Source of the DNA: Acidisoma sp. PAMC 29798
Lineage (GTDB): Bacteria > Pseudomonadota > Alphaproteobacteria > Acetobacterales > Acetobacteraceae
Direction of reading: 5' to 3'
Assembly: GCF_030252425.1 (NCBI RefSeq)
Contig: NZ_CP126994.1
Span: forward strand, 2,356,001 to 2,420,000
Length of the DNA: 64,000 nucleotides
In this document: positions 42,885 through 54,142 of the stretch, one piece after another
How positions within the stretch are numbered: position 1 is the first letter of the stretch
Layout of the letters: each line of letters starts with the position of its first letter
The notes under the pieces: generated by a model
What the model was told of the DNA's origin: nothing
The model's input: only the letters and a program-made list of their open reading frames with translations
Databases searched by the model: none
Translations under genes and position numbers: made by a program

Positions 42885-43658
42885 TCATGCGCGCGTCAGC
42901 CAGGACAGCGCATTGGTCCAAAGCTTCGCGAACCCGTCCCACTTGGTGAAGACATCCGGCACCCAATGCGGCCCGATATCCGAGGTCCAGACCATGGTTC
43001 GGCCGGCGCCGTATTGACCCGTCACAAGCAGCGGATGGCCGCCCTCTGATTCCGGCAGGCGCGCGAGAACTTCCACACCCGGATCGGCCCGCACCACAAC
43101 CTCATTCGCGCCGAGCAGAAGCGGCCATGCGGTGCCCAGGCCGCACAGGATCGGATGATCCGCCGCGCCCAGAACCTCCGGCGTGAAGCCTTCCGGCACT
43201 TCGATCCGATCGTCATAGGGAAGGCAGGTGACGGGCAGCGCATCCTCCACCGGCGTGCGGCGCCAGCGGGCACGGCCATCGATCCCCTGGAAGCTGAAAT
43301 AGCCACCGATCATCATCAGCCCACCACCCCGCTGCGTCCAATCGCGGATCAGCTTGAGGCGGTTCGGCGTCGGCTTGCCCTGCATCCATACCGATTGCGG
43401 CAGCAACAGCGTATTCGCGCCGATATCGGACAGGATGATGGCACCGTATTGCGCAAGCCCCTCGGCCGTGAAGGGAAAACCCTCGGCCGCCTCATGCGCC
43501 GGCATGTAAACCAATTCGAATAGACTGTCCTTCAGGGCGCTCACCAGCGGTTCCGCGCCCAGGTGGAAGGTCACGCTGCCGAACTGGTCGAAGCCCTTGT
43601 AATGGGTGGCAGAGCTGACCCAGCTTTCGCCCACCAGCAAGACTTTGGTTTTCGTCAT
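42885..43658 (-). CDS. GATase1-like (DUF1355-type) protein
   Basis: 257 residues. Starts MTKTKVLLVGESWVSSATHYKG. Blocks AIILSDIGANTLLLPQ, WTQRGGGLMMIGGYFSFQGI and GQYGAGRTMVWTSDIGPHW match the glutamine-amidotransferase-like family near PF07090. The nucleophile Cys of true amidotransferases is not in the usual elbow position, so the role is uncertain. It follows lacI by 45 bases and is probably co-regulated with the pxp operon. Confidence 0.72.
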   Translation of the reverse strand: MTKTKVLLVGESWVSSATHYKGFDQFGSVTFHLGAEPLVSALKDSLFELVYMPAHEAAEGFPFTAEGLAQYGAIILSDIGANTLLLPQSVWMQGKPTPNRLKLIRDWTQRGGGLMMIGGYFSFQGIDGRARWRRTPVEDALPVTCLPYDDRIEVPEGFTPEVLGAADHPILCGLGTAWPLLLGANEVVVRADPGVEVLARLPESEGGHPLLVTGQYGAGRTMVWTSDIGPHWVPDVFTKWDGFAKLWTNALSWLTRA

Positions 43659-43703
43659 CAATCTTTCCTTAAAGATTTGCAGAGAGAGAAGAAGCGGTAT
43701 CCG

Positions 43704-44726
43704 TCATTGAGCAGCCGGGGGCGCGACCGAGGCGCGTTCGATCAATTCTACCGTCAGCCGTCGCGGAGAATTGGTGGTGCCGCGCAGTGCGGAATCGACC
43801 AGCAGGTCGAAAGCCAGTTGCCCCATCTCAGCCAAAGGCTGGCGGATGGCGGTAACGGGAGGAGAAAACAGATGCAACGGCCGCACATCATCGAAGCTGA
43901 TGAGCGAGATATCCTGCGGCACGCGGATGCCCTGGGCCTGCAACGCCTCCAACACGCCGATCGTCAGCTCATCACTGGTGGCGAAGATAGCGGTCGGGCG
44001 CGTGGGGAGCGCGAGCATCCGCTCGATCGCCGCGCGACCATCGGACGCAACATAGCGTGTGAAGGCTTCACAGATGATGCCGCAATCCGGCCCGCCTTCC
44101 GACACCGCGCGGCGGAACCCCGCGAGACGCTCCGTCGTGCTGAGCATGCCGTTCTGGCCGCCGATGAAGGCAAACCGGCGGTGGCCGGCCGCGACCAGAT
44201 ACCGCCCCGCGAGATAGCCGCCCAGATCGTTATCAGCGAAGACCTTGGCGACATCGGTGCCCGGCACGTCTTCATCGATGAGAACGACGTCGGCGGAACC
44301 CGCGATCGCCCGCGCCAAGGTTCCGTCATCAACATGATTGGTCGCGAACAACACACCATCCATATGGTTGCGCCGCATCCAGGCGATATAGTCCAGTTCG
44401 CGCTGTGGCTGATTATGCGTGGCGCAGAGCATGAGATCGAGGCCACGTGCCGCCGCCGCCCGCTCCACCGCATCGGCAAGCTGCGCGAAGAACGGGTTCG
44501 CGATGTCCGGCACCAGCAGACCGATGGTGTCAGACCGACCCATGCTGAGCCGGCGCGCATGCGGGTTCGCCCGATAGTCGAGCTGCTTGATCGCCGCGTC
44601 GATGCGCTGCGCAGTTTCGGTTGGCAGAACAAGGGTGCCGTTCACATAGCGCGATACGGTCGCGACCGAGACCGAAGCCGCCGCCGCCACATCACGCAAC
44701 CGCGCCACGGTGCTCAGCTTCGCCAT
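43704..44726 (-). CDS. LacI-family transcriptional regulator
   Basis: 340 residues. The HTH is RLRDVAAAASVSVATVSRYV (9-28) with the hinge LPTETAQRIDAAIKQLDYRANPHA. The ligand-binding domain (TIGLLVPDIANPFFAQLADA ... ISLISFDD) is that of sugar or small-molecule sensors. It sits after the biotin-carrier gene and has a palindromic operator 10 bases before its ATG, indicating autoregulation. Likely controls the pxp-type operon. Confidence 0.92.
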   Translation of the reverse strand: MAKLSTVARLRDVAAAASVSVATVSRYVNGTLVLPTETAQRIDAAIKQLDYRANPHARRLSMGRSDTIGLLVPDIANPFFAQLADAVERAAAARGLDLMLCATHNQPQRELDYIAWMRRNHMDGVLFATNHVDDGTLARAIAGSADVVLIDEDVPGTDVAKVFADNDLGGYLAGRYLVAAGHRRFAFIGGQNGMLSTTERLAGFRRAVSEGGPDCGIICEAFTRYVASDGRAAIERMLALPTRPTAIFATSDELTIGVLEALQAQGIRVPQDISLISFDDVRPLHLFSPPVTAIRQPLAEMGQLAFDLLVDSALRGTTNSPRRLTVELIERASVAPPAAQ

Positions 44727-44735
44727 TCAAACCTC

Positions 44736-44751
44736 TGTAAAGCGGTTTACA
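44736..44751 (-). promoter_or_regulatory. LacI-type operator before lacI
   Basis: TGTAAAGCGGTTTACA is a near-perfect 16-bp palindrome with a central CG, the usual LacI/GalR operator form. It lies between the biotin carrier stop (44790) and the lacI ATG (44726). Confidence 0.78.
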
Positions 44752-44789
44752 AGAAAACCGCGAACGAGGGTGGTGTCAAGCCGTGGGTC

Positions 44790-45017
44790 TCAGGCGCCTT
44801 CCTCGATCTCCACGGCCAGGGCATCGGCGTCGAGCCCTTCCTGGTCGGAGGCGACGTGAACGGCCGTCACCGTGCCGGCGGCCGGCGCGGTATGCGGCAC
44901 CTCCATCTTCATCACTTCCATGATGAACAGAGTGTCGCCTTCGGCCACCACGTCACCCGGTTGCACCAGAACCTTCCAGACATTCCCGGCCGTCAGCGTG
45001 CGGATTTCTGTTGCCAT
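44790..45017 (-). CDS. accB: Biotin carboxyl carrier protein (small)
   Basis: 75 residues forming a single biotinyl domain. K37 in EVMKMEV is the biotinylation site, and GDVVAEGDTLFIMEV precedes it. It has no N-terminal extension, unlike the 150-residue AccB of acetyl-CoA carboxylase. It is the last gene of the ten-gene operon, 12 bases after pxpC. It should carry CO2 between the biotin carboxylase and an acceptor-specific transferase, here probably PxpB/PxpC. Confidence 0.88.
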   Translation of the reverse strand: MATEIRTLTAGNVWKVLVQPGDVVAEGDTLFIMEVMKMEVPHTAPAAGTVTAVHVASDQEGLDADALAVEIEEGA

Positions 45018-45029
45018 GGTCTTGATCTT

Positions 45030-46007
45030 TCAGAGGATGGAGGCTTCGACGCAGAGCGCGCCGAGGCTGCGGGCCATTGCCTGCGCCTCGGTCACGCTGA
45101 CCGCGCGAAAGCGATAGATTTCACCGGGCTTGGATTGTCCCAGCTTCCAGAAGGCAGCTTGCGGCACGGTATAGGGGTTGATGAATCCCCCCATCGACGG
45201 CCCGTCATTGACCAGGATGATGGGCGTTTGCCCGGCGAGGTTGATGGCACCGAGCGGATAGCCCTGGTCGAGAATATTGGAGGGCAGCGAGCCATGCTCG
45301 GGCGCCTTGTTCAACGCCTTTTCGGTGAAACTCCAGTCCGGACCGTCGAGACGGAAGCCGGTTCGGTCAGACTTTCCCGACAGCTTCCAGTCAGTCGATA
45401 GAAACCGCGCATGCCCCTCGGCATCGACCCAATCGTCATTGGGACCGGCGACAACTTCGATCTCCCAGCGCCTCTCCGTGGCAATGGCAGGTCGCGCTTC
45501 TGGCTTGACCACACGACCGGCATGAGCGTCGGGCGAGGCCGCGCCGAACGGCACCGTTTGGCCGATCTTCAGCGCCCGGCCCTCAACGCCGCCGATGCCG
45601 GCCTTGTGGAAGGTCGCGCGCGAGCCGAGCCAGGGCGGCACATCGATGCCGCCGGCGACAGCGACATAGGCGCGGGTGCCGAGCTTGGCGAAACTCATGG
45701 TCAGCGTCTGCCCCGCTTGCGCGGCGACGCTTTCCCACATCGGAACCGCAATACCGTCCAGCATCGGCTGCATATCGGCGCCGGTAATGGCGAAGATGCT
45801 GTCTGCATCGAAGCGCAGCGTAGGGCCCATATACTGGCATTCGAGCGCGGGCGCACCGACGGCATTGCCCACCAGAAGATTGGCGAGTCTGAAGGACCAG
45901 CTATCCATCGGCCCCGAGGGCGGAAAGCCCTGGTTCCAAAAACCGTAGCGGCCCGGCCAATCCTGGACCGAGGTCTCTAAACCCGGCTTGATGACTGCGA
46001 AACTCAT
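45030..46007 (-). CDS. pxpC: PxpC / biotin-dependent carboxyltransferase-like (KipA) subunit
   Basis: 325 residues. FAVIKPGLETSVQDWPGRYG is the KipA/PxpC start. Later blocks are CQYMGPTLRFDADSIFAITG, GYPLGAINLAGQTPIILVND and GPSMGGF. It forms a heteromer with PxpB. Starts at the ATG overlapping the pxpB stop (ATGA, 46004-46007), preceded by GAGGAGG. Confidence 0.88.
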   Translation of the reverse strand: MSFAVIKPGLETSVQDWPGRYGFWNQGFPPSGPMDSWSFRLANLLVGNAVGAPALECQYMGPTLRFDADSIFAITGADMQPMLDGIAVPMWESVAAQAGQTLTMSFAKLGTRAYVAVAGGIDVPPWLGSRATFHKAGIGGVEGRALKIGQTVPFGAASPDAHAGRVVKPEARPAIATERRWEIEVVAGPNDDWVDAEGHARFLSTDWKLSGKSDRTGFRLDGPDWSFTEKALNKAPEHGSLPSNILDQGYPLGAINLAGQTPIILVNDGPSMGGFINPYTVPQAAFWKLGQSKPGEIYRFRAVSVTEAQAMARSLGALCVEASIL

Positions 46008-46869
46008 GACGTCCTCCTCGCGCCGAGGGATGCAGTCCAACTCTTGTAGAGGGCGACGGAGAACTTGCCGTAACCGACCATATTGTACTGATAGGTGCCG
46101 TCCGCCACCTCACGCTCGATCGCCTCGAATTCCTCGACCGAGCAGGGCACGAAGCGCACCCGGTCGCCGGGGCGAAACAGACAGATTGAGCCTGCAAAAG
46201 CCTCAAACCGCTGCGCGCGATCCCAGATCGGCACCGGTGTGCGGGCGAAGATCTGGTAGCCGCCCGGAAGCTGCTCGGGATAGATCGCGGTCGATGCGCC
46301 GCCGAGGCCGATGGCGCCTCCCGGTGTCCAGGTGCGGGGCGGATTGTATTTCGGCGCCGTCATCTTCGCGCGTGGATCGAGCGCCATCATGAAGGGCAGG
46401 CCTGGCCAAAAGCCGAGAGAGGCGACCCAGTATTCGGTGCCGGAATGGACGCGCACGAAATCATCCGTATCGCGCAAGCCGTTCAGCTCCACCATCAGAT
46501 CCCAATCTGCGGTCTTGGGCGAAATCTTGGCCTGATAATCCTCGACGCAAGCGCGCGTCCAAGGATCGAGGTACACGGCGGGTAGATAGAACAACCGGCT
46601 CTCCAACTCCAAGGCATCCGACGGCCCGAGGCCGGCCACGAGTTTGGCGAGTTCCGAGCGCAGATCCTCGAAGCCGATCAGCTCCGGCTCGTAATGCACC
46701 AGCATGGAGGCGAAGCAGGGCGCCGTTTCGATAATGCCGGCGATGCGCGCCTCGACGATGGCGGCGGCGAGACCCTGCGCCATGAAGTTGAGTTCGAGAT
46801 TCATCTCATTGCCGAACTCGACCAGCATGTAACGGTCACCGCCCGGCAGGTAGCGCGGCTCGGAATAGA

Positions 46870-46873
<4 letters not shown>
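46004..46873 (-). CDS. pxpB: PxpB / KipI-like subunit
   Basis: 289 residues, longer than B. subtilis KipI (about 240). Blocks FGNEMNLELNFMAQGLAAAI, GFWPGLPFMMALDPR and GGASTAIYPEQLPGGYQIFA identify the family. With PxpA and PxpC it would make ATP-dependent 5-oxoprolinase. Translation is coupled to both neighbours by 4-base overlaps. Confidence 0.88.
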
Positions 46874-48236
<1,363 letters not shown>

Positions 48237-48240
<4 letters not shown>

Positions 48241-48956
48241 AGGGAGGAGATCGCCCGGCGCACGGCGGTGGCAATGTCCACCGCATTCGGCGTATCGGAA
48301 TGCACGCAGATGGTATCGGCACCAACGCGAATATCCCGCCCGCCGGTGCTGCTCGTCAGACCCTCCCGCATGGCGCGCAGGCAGCGTTCGGCGGCAAGGG
48401 CTGGGTCTACCGCATCATGCACCTGCGTGATGATCAGCCGGCCCTCATCATCATAATCGAGATCGGCGTAGTATTCGGCAAGGAAGGGAATGCCGCGCGC
48501 GGGATAGATGGTCTCATGCAAACTGCCCAGCATGCCGAAAACCGGAACCTTGAATATCTCGGCCGCGTCACAGACAGCTTCGGCGATATGCTCCAAACGC
48601 CCCGCCATGCCGAACAGCGAGCCATGCGGCTTGATATGATTGAGCACCATGCCTTCGGCTTCCAGAAAGCCCTTGAGCGCGCCGATCTGGTAGATCAGGC
48701 AATTCGCCATTTCCTCGCGCTTCATTGCCATCTCCCGCCGTCCGAAACCCTGCCGGTCCGGCAGAGACGGATGCGCCCCGACGGCGACGCCATGCGCCTT
48801 GGCGAGCCGCACGGTGGCACGCATGTGGTTGAAGTCCGAGGCGTGGAAGCCGCAGGCGACATTGGCGACATCGATGAGCGGCATCAGCCCGGCATCATCG
48901 CCGAGACGATACAAGCCATAGGATTCGCCCATGTCGCAGTTGAGCAAGGTTGCCAT
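48237..48956 (-). CDS. pxpA: PxpA (LamB/YcsF) 5-oxoprolinase-type subunit
   Basis: 239 residues from ATG 48956 (MATLLNCDMGESYG). Family blocks: VANVACGFHASDFNHM, GVAVGAHPSLPDRQGFGRRE and LNHIKPHGSLFG. The metal-binding His/Asp set typical of LamB/YcsF is present. It opens cyclic lactams such as 5-oxoproline when joined with PxpBC. GGAGA lies before the start. Overlaps accC by four bases. Confidence 0.92.
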
Positions 48957-48972
48957 GGCAAGTCTCCGAAGA

Positions 48973-49956
48973 TCAGGCGTGTTCAGGCTGAGTGGCAAGG
49001 AAGGCGCGGCAGGACCGCTCGATCAGCGTACGCGACAGATCGCGCACGATGAAAACCAGCCGCGACCGCCGATCACTGTCGGGCCACGCGTCAAGATGTT
49101 GCGGCTGGTGCATGACATGCTGCACGCCATTGATAAAGACCGGGTGCGGCGAGCCCGCGATATCGAGCAAACCTTTGACACGCAGGATGCGCTCGCCATG
49201 CGCTTGCACCAGCATCGTCAGCCAGATGCCCAGCGTCACCCAATCGATCGCATGATCGAAGACCATGCAAAAGCTTTCGATGCTGGCTTCATGGGCGGGT
49301 GCCGATTGGAAGCGTGACATCGGCGCCGTCCAGCGGATGGCTTCGCTGCGTGTTTCCGGCTCGGTGAGAAGGTCCGCGATCTCGACATAGGCGACGTCAG
49401 AGATAACGGCACCGGGGTTGATGGCACGCAGCCGCGCGATCAGCCCCGTGGATGCCGCAAGATCGGTCTTGGTGATGACGATATTGTCCGCGACCGCAAC
49501 CTGCTTCGCCGTCTCAGGCTGGCGGTCAAGCTGCATCGCGCCATTGACGGCATCGACGGTGGTGACGACACGGCCGAGGCGCAGATGATGGCGCAAGCTC
49601 GCATCGCTGGTCACGGTGGACAAGATCGGCACTGGATCAGCGAGGCCCGTGCTCTCCACGATGATGCGTTGGAAATCCGGTATTTCCCCCCGCGCGCGGC
49701 GGTGCAGCAGGTCCTTGAGCGCCGCGCCGAGATCGTCCCGCACCGTGCAGCAGATGCAGCCATTGCGCAGCAACACCGTTTCCCCATCCAGATGCCGCAG
49801 CAAATGATGGTCGAGACCGATTTCACCGAGTTCGTTGACCAGAACGGCACTGTTCGCCAGCGCCGGGGTATCCAGCATACGCCGCAGCAAGGTGGTCTTG
49901 CCGCTGCCGAGGAATCCGCTGATCAGATGCAACGGCAGGTGCTCGGTCTCCATCAT
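48973..49956 (-). CDS. COG0523/CobW-type metallochaperone GTPase
   Basis: 327 residues. Walker A GFLGSGKTT (14-22), metal site GCICC (66-70, the CxCC motif), NELGEIGLDH, ESTGLADP, and the base-recognition ITKTDL. The C-terminal CobW domain includes ILRVKGLLDIAGSPHPVFIN. Such GTPases load metals (Zn, Fe, Co) into target enzymes. Encoded between the imidase-like and PxpA genes, so those metal-dependent hydrolases are likely clients. Confidence 0.9.
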   Translation of the reverse strand: MMETEHLPLHLISGFLGSGKTTLLRRMLDTPALANSAVLVNELGEIGLDHHLLRHLDGETVLLRNGCICCTVRDDLGAALKDLLHRRARGEIPDFQRIIVESTGLADPVPILSTVTSDASLRHHLRLGRVVTTVDAVNGAMQLDRQPETAKQVAVADNIVITKTDLAASTGLIARLRAINPGAVISDVAYVEIADLLTEPETRSEAIRWTAPMSRFQSAPAHEASIESFCMVFDHAIDWVTLGIWLTMLVQAHGERILRVKGLLDIAGSPHPVFINGVQHVMHQPQHLDAWPDSDRRSRLVFIVRDLSRTLIERSCRAFLATQPEHA

Positions 49957-50264
49957 AGCGCTTCGAGACGGTCGAGAAGATCGAGGTCGAGTGGATCACA
50001 GGCGCGGCCACGCAGACGTGCCGCTGCCTGCCACAGATGTGCGGTATCGGCCACGATCTCCGACCGGCCCGTTTGTGTGGCGATGACATAGGCATTGCCT
50101 TGCCAATCCGACGCCGTCAGGCCGAAGGGCCGCAGCACGCGATTGAGGCCGCGCACCCGCGCCTGCCGGTCTCGTCGCCGGGTCGGCGTATCGGGCGCGG
50201 ATGGCGCCGGCACGCCATCCGTCCAATGCGGCGCGGTCCCCGCGATGCCGCAGAGGCCGCACAT
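49953..50264 (-). CDS. Small CGLCG-motif protein
   Basis: 103 residues beginning MCGLCGIAGTAPHWTDGVPA. The N-terminal CxxC (C2, C5) suggests metal or redox binding. The rest is basic and helical, ending RGRACDPLDLDLLDRLEAL. It overlaps the GTPase gene by four bases, so the two are probably partners. I recall similar small proteins beside COG0523 genes in alphaproteobacteria, without known function. Confidence 0.65.
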   Translation of the reverse strand: MCGLCGIAGTAPHWTDGVPAPSAPDTPTRRRDRQARVRGLNRVLRPFGLTASDWQGNAYVIATQTGRSEIVADTAHLWQAAARLRGRACDPLDLDLLDRLEAL

Positions 50265-50269
50265 GACCT

Positions 50270-51151
50270 TCAGCCCTGGCGCGGAAAACGGCCGGCGAAA
50301 TCATCCGCCATTTCATTCATCGTCACGAAACGCACGCCTTCATGACCTTTGATGTAGTCGAACAGACGCTCCAACATCAGCAGCACCTGGGGTCGGCCGG
50401 AGACATCGGGATGGATGGTGATCGGAAACACCGCGTAATCCATTTCGCGATAGACCCAGTCGAATTGATCGCGCCACATCTGCTCAATATCGCGTGGATT
50501 GACGAAGCCGTGGCTGTTCGGTGCCTTCTTGATGAACATCATCGGCGGCAAATCATCCAGATACCAATTGGCCGGAATTTCGATCAACCCGGTTTCCGTA
50601 CCGCGCGTGAGCGGCTTCATCCAGCTTTTTGGCTTCTTCGAATAGTCGATCGTTGTCCACTCATCGCCGACGCGCACGTAATAGGGCGTGAAGTCGTTAT
50701 GCATCAGGCTATGATCGTATTTGATGCCGCGCTCGACCAGCAATTCGTTGGTGACCGGGCTGAACTCCCACCACGGGGCGACATAGCCGGTCGGTGGCTT
50801 GCCCGCGAGCTTCGTCACGAGGTCGATGCAGCGGTCGAGCACCGTCTCCTCCTGGTCGCGTGTCATCGCAATCGGGTTTTCGTGGCTATAGCCGTGAATG
50901 CCGATCTCATGGCCGGCATCCGCCACGGCTTGCATTTGCTCCGGGAAGGTCTCGATCGAATGGCCGGGAATGAACCATGTCGTCTTAATACCGAAGCGAT
51001 CGAACATTTTCAGGAGACGCGGACTGCCGACTTCGCCGGCGAAGAGTCCACGGCTGATATCGTCGGGGCTATCCTCCCCGCCATAGGAGCCGAGCCAGCC
51101 GGCGACGGCGTCCACGTCGATGCCGAAACCGCAGAGTATGTCCTTGGCCAT
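50270..51151 (-). CDS. Polysaccharide-deacetylase-fold enzyme (imidase/PgdA-like)
   Basis: 293 residues from ATG 51151. D12 or D14 (FGIDVDAV), H86 and H90 (IGIHGYSHE) are the NodB-type metal ligands and lie at the same positions and total length as the HpPgdA/cyclic-imide-hydrolase group. That subgroup includes enzymes that open cyclic imides or allantoin-like rings rather than deacetylate sugars, which fits the operon. No signal peptide, so cytoplasmic. Confidence 0.85.
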   Translation of the reverse strand: MAKDILCGFGIDVDAVAGWLGSYGGEDSPDDISRGLFAGEVGSPRLLKMFDRFGIKTTWFIPGHSIETFPEQMQAVADAGHEIGIHGYSHENPIAMTRDQEETVLDRCIDLVTKLAGKPPTGYVAPWWEFSPVTNELLVERGIKYDHSLMHNDFTPYYVRVGDEWTTIDYSKKPKSWMKPLTRGTETGLIEIPANWYLDDLPPMMFIKKAPNSHGFVNPRDIEQMWRDQFDWVYREMDYAVFPITIHPDVSGRPQVLLMLERLFDYIKGHEGVRFVTMNEMADDFAGRFPRQG

Positions 51152-51164
51152 GGTCGCGTCTCCC

Positions 51165-51923
51165 TCAATACCGGCCGACGAGAAGTCCGCCATCGACGAC
51201 GATGACCTGGCCGGTGATATAGCGTGCCGCCGTCGAGGCGAGGAACAGAATCACATCCGCGATATCCTCCGGCTCGCCCAGGCGCCCCATGGGAATGAAG
51301 GCCGGCGCTTCCTCCGCGCCGACCGCACCCAGCGAATGCTCCTCCGAGAGCAGCTGCGCCGTGCGGATATAGCCCGGCGCGATGCCGTTGACGCGGATGC
51401 CCTGGGAGGCGAGCTCCACCGCGAAAGCGCGCACCAGACCAACGACGCCAGATTTCGCTGCCGAATAATGGATATGCTCGTCCCAGCCATAGGCGATGCC
51501 CATGATGGAAGAGAGGGCGACCAAGGACCCCGCGCCCCGCGCGCGCATGCCGGGAACGGCCCGGCGAAAGACGCGCATAACGCCTTTGAGATCGACATCG
51601 ATGGTACGGTCCCAAAGGTCATCCGTCATCCGATCGATCGGCACGCGACGGGCGATGCCGGCATTGGCAATCACCGTGTCGATGCCACCGTGTTCAGCTT
51701 CCGCGAGGGAAAACACCGCCTCCACCGCCTCGGTGCTTGTCACATCAAGGGCATGAAAATTCGCGCTGCCGCCGGCGGCGCGGATCTCCTCCGCGACCGC
51801 TTCGCCTTGCGTCGTCAAGACATCGGTCACCAGCACATGCGCGCCGAGACGGCCGAAGGCGATGGCCGTCGCCCGGCCGATGCCGATGCCGGCACCCGTG
51901 ATGAGAACGGTCTTGGTTGTCAC
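51165..51923 (-). CDS. SDR-family oxidoreductase
   Basis: 252 residues. Cofactor motif [17 protein letters not shown] at the adenine loop, NAGIARR, the catalytic Ser in LSSIMG and the Y-S-A-A-K motif in HYSAAKSG; C-terminal GQVIVVDGG. Classical NAD(P)-dependent dehydrogenase of about 250 residues. Thirteen bases before the imidase gene; overlapped by the next SDR (ATGA). Confidence 0.9.
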   Translation of the reverse strand: MTTKTVLITGAGIGIGRATAIAFGRLGAHVLVTDVLTTQGEAVAEEIRAAGGSANFHALDVTSTEAVEAVFSLAEAEHGGIDTVIANAGIARRVPIDRMTDDLWDRTIDVDLKGVMRVFRRAVPGMRARGAGSLVALSSIMGIAYGWDEHIHYSAAKSGVVGLVRAFAVELASQGIRVNGIAPGYIRTAQLLSEEHSLGAVGAEEAPAFIPMGRLGEPEDIADVILFLASTAARYITGQVIVVDGGLLVGRY

Positions 51924-52660
51924 AGCATCACATCCCCTGAATTCGGCCCCAACGTCTGGCCGACATAGATCCGCGCCGCGGGCGAGGCCAGGAACGCGAC
52001 CGTCTCGGCCACATCCTCAGGCTCCCCGAAATAACCCAGTGGCAATTCCGCCGCTTTGGTCCGCCGCCACTCTTCCGACAAGCGCATCGAAAGATCGGTC
52101 ATGATCGGTCCCGGCGCCACGGCATTCACACGCACGCCCCGCGCACTGACTTCCCGCGCCAAGGATTTTGTCAGACCGATGATGCCGGCTTTGGCGGCGC
52201 TGTAATGGCAGAGGTCGATACCGCCGATTTGGCCAAGCTGACTTGCGATATTGACGATCACGCCGTCCTCGGCGGCCAACATCGCGGGGATCACAGCGCG
52301 GGTGCACAGAAAGGTGCCGCGCAGATGTACCGCGATCATGCGGTCCCAATCTTCCAACTCCAGCGTTTCGAACGGCGCCTGATGGACGATGCCTGCATTA
52401 TTGACAAGCAGCGTGCAGGTGCCGAAAGCGGCTTCGCAGGCCGCGACCATAGCGGTGACGGCGGCGGGATCGCTGACATCGACCGTCACGGCCACCGCCC
52501 GCTCACCGAGTGCGGAGGCAACCGCCGCGGCCGTCTCGGCATTGAGATCGGCCACAACCACCCGCGCCCCCGCCGCGTGAAGGCGCATGGCGGTGGCGCG
52601 CCCAATGCCGGACCCAGCCCCAGTGACAATGGCGATATGGTCTTCAAGGCGACGCGCCAT
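51920..52660 (-). CDS. SDR-family oxidoreductase, first gene of operon
   Basis: 246 residues from ATG 52660 (MARRLEDHIAIVTGAGSGIG). NNAGIV, Ser in NIASQLGQIG and Y-S-A-A-K in CHYSAAKAG complete the classical SDR set. GxD loop ADLNAET suggests NAD preference. It heads the ten-gene operon; AAGGAC before the start supports this ATG over upstream in-frame ones. Confidence 0.9.
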   Translation of the reverse strand: MARRLEDHIAIVTGAGSGIGRATAMRLHAAGARVVVADLNAETAAAVASALGERAVAVTVDVSDPAAVTAMVAACEAAFGTCTLLVNNAGIVHQAPFETLELEDWDRMIAVHLRGTFLCTRAVIPAMLAAEDGVIVNIASQLGQIGGIDLCHYSAAKAGIIGLTKSLAREVSARGVRVNAVAPGPIMTDLSMRLSEEWRRTKAAELPLGYFGEPEDVAETVAFLASPAARIYVGQTLGPNSGDVML

Positions 52661-52891
52661 CAGGCAAGTCCTTCCGCACGTCGCAGTCTCATCATCATGA
52701 AACTCGCCTATCATGATTGGTTTTTGGACACAACAATGCGCAAAGCCCACGTTTCAAGCAATAGATGACGCTGACTGCCCTTTTTTAAGCCATATCGCGT
52801 AAGGCTGAGGGAAATAGCGCGCCGCACGGCGCGCTTGGCGATCCGTGTCAGCAGGCGATAGGTTGGAACGGGTGAGGATCACGGGAACAGC
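52661..52891. promoter_or_regulatory. Divergent promoter region
   Basis: About 230 bases between the SDR operon (minus) and the amidohydrolase (plus). It contains ATCATG (52693-52698) / CATGAT (52711-52716), a 12-base-spaced inverted pair, and a hairpin AGCGCGCC / GGCGCGCT (52816-52835). No exact LacI-type palindrome like that at 44736 is seen. Confidence 0.5.
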
Positions 52892-54142
52892 ATGTCTTTG
52901 AGTGAGCGCGTGGCGGCAGCGGTGGACGGTGCCCGTCAATGGCAGCGGTTGATGGACATGGCCAAGCTCGGCGCCATTGCGGGGGACGGCGTTGATCGCG
53001 CCTGCCTGACACCACTCGACCGAGACGCGCGGCGCATCGTCATGCGCTGGGCCGAGGAGGCCGGCGCGACCTGCTCGGTCGATGCCGCCGGCAATCTCTG
53101 GCTGCGACGGGAGGGCACCGATCCCGCGGCAGCCCCCGTACTGAGCGGCAGCCATATGGATACGCAGCCGCAGGGCGGCCGCTTCGACGGCATCTATGGC
53201 GTGCTCGCGGCGCTGGAAGTGATGTCCGCACTGCAGGACAGTGGCGTGACGACGCGGCGGCCGATGGAAGTGGTGGCTTGGACGAATGAGGAAGGCAGTC
53301 GCTTCGGCCCCGGCTGCATGGGCAGCATGGCCTGGTCCGGTCATAGCGAGATCGAAACTTTCTCGGATAGCACGGACGCGCAGGGCCTGCGCTTCGGCGA
53401 TGCGCTGGCCGAGCTTTTGGCGTCGGAAGCGGATGTGCCGCGTCGCGCCCTCGGCGGCACCACGCCGCACGCCTATATCGAGGCGCATATCGAGCAAGGG
53501 CCGCTCTTGGAACGCGAGGGGCTCGCCATCGGCGCGGTCACCGGCATCCAGGGCAGTCGCTGGTTCGTGGTGACGCTGACAGGCGACTCCGCCCATGCGG
53601 GCACCACGCCGCTGCGGCTGCGGCGGGACGCGATGCAGGCTTTCGTTCGCGTCGCCACGGCCCTCAACACGATCATGGACGATCCCGATGATGTGCTGCG
53701 CTTCACCATCGGGCGTCTGCAGGTGGAACCGAACAGTTCCAACAGCGTGGCCGGACGCGTGGTCTTCACCATCGATCTGCGCCACCCCGACGCGGCTGTG
53801 CTGCGCGCGCGGGGCGATGCCATACTTGGCGTGATCGAGGCCGCCGCCGGCGATGTCACCATCGACCTGCGCGAAACATTCGATGCGCCCCCATCCGTGT
53901 TTGATCCCGATCTTGTCAGCATGATCGAGCAGGCGGCGACTGCCCTTCAGGTCGGTTGCCGGCGCATGCCGTCCGGCGCCTTCCACGACGCGCAATTCGT
54001 CAATCGCGTGTGTCCCTCGGCGATGATCTTCGTGCCCAGCCACAAGGGCATCAGCCATAATCCGGCGGAATATTCGTCACCGGAGCAGCTGGAATCCGGC
54101 GCGCGCGTGCTCGCCTGGACATTGATGGAACTGGCGTCCTGA
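52892..54142 (+). CDS. M20-type carbamoylase / allantoate amidohydrolase-like enzyme
   Basis: 416 residues. Metal and catalytic motifs of the hydantoinase/carbamoylase family: GSHMDTQPQGGRFDG, WTNEEGSRF, AYIEAHIEQGP, and SHKGISHNPAEYS. Hydrolyses ureido (N-carbamoyl) groups or allantoate to amine, CO2 and NH3. Divergent from the imidase operon, consistent with sequential ring opening and carbamoyl removal. Its stop overlaps the next start. Confidence 0.9.
   Translation: MSLSERVAAAVDGARQWQRLMDMAKLGAIAGDGVDRACLTPLDRDARRIVMRWAEEAGATCSVDAAGNLWLRREGTDPAAAPVLSGSHMDTQPQGGRFDGIYGVLAALEVMSALQDSGVTTRRPMEVVAWTNEEGSRFGPGCMGSMAWSGHSEIETFSDSTDAQGLRFGDALAELLASEADVPRRALGGTTPHAYIEAHIEQGPLLEREGLAIGAVTGIQGSRWFVVTLTGDSAHAGTTPLRLRRDAMQAFVRVATALNTIMDDPDDVLRFTIGRLQVEPNSSNSVAGRVVFTIDLRHPDAAVLRARGDAILGVIEAAAGDVTIDLRETFDAPPSVFDPDLVSMIEQAATALQVGCRRMPSGAFHDAQFVNRVCPSAMIFVPSHKGISHNPAEYSSPEQLESGARVLAWTLMELAS

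Noticed and set aside
43563-45401. 612-codon open frame on the plus strand
   Set aside because: Antisense to lacI, accB and pxpC, which have clear family motifs; long shadow frames are expected in GC-rich DNA.
52754-54058. 434-codon minus-strand open frame
   Set aside because: Antisense to the M20 amidohydrolase, whose catalytic motifs are intact.
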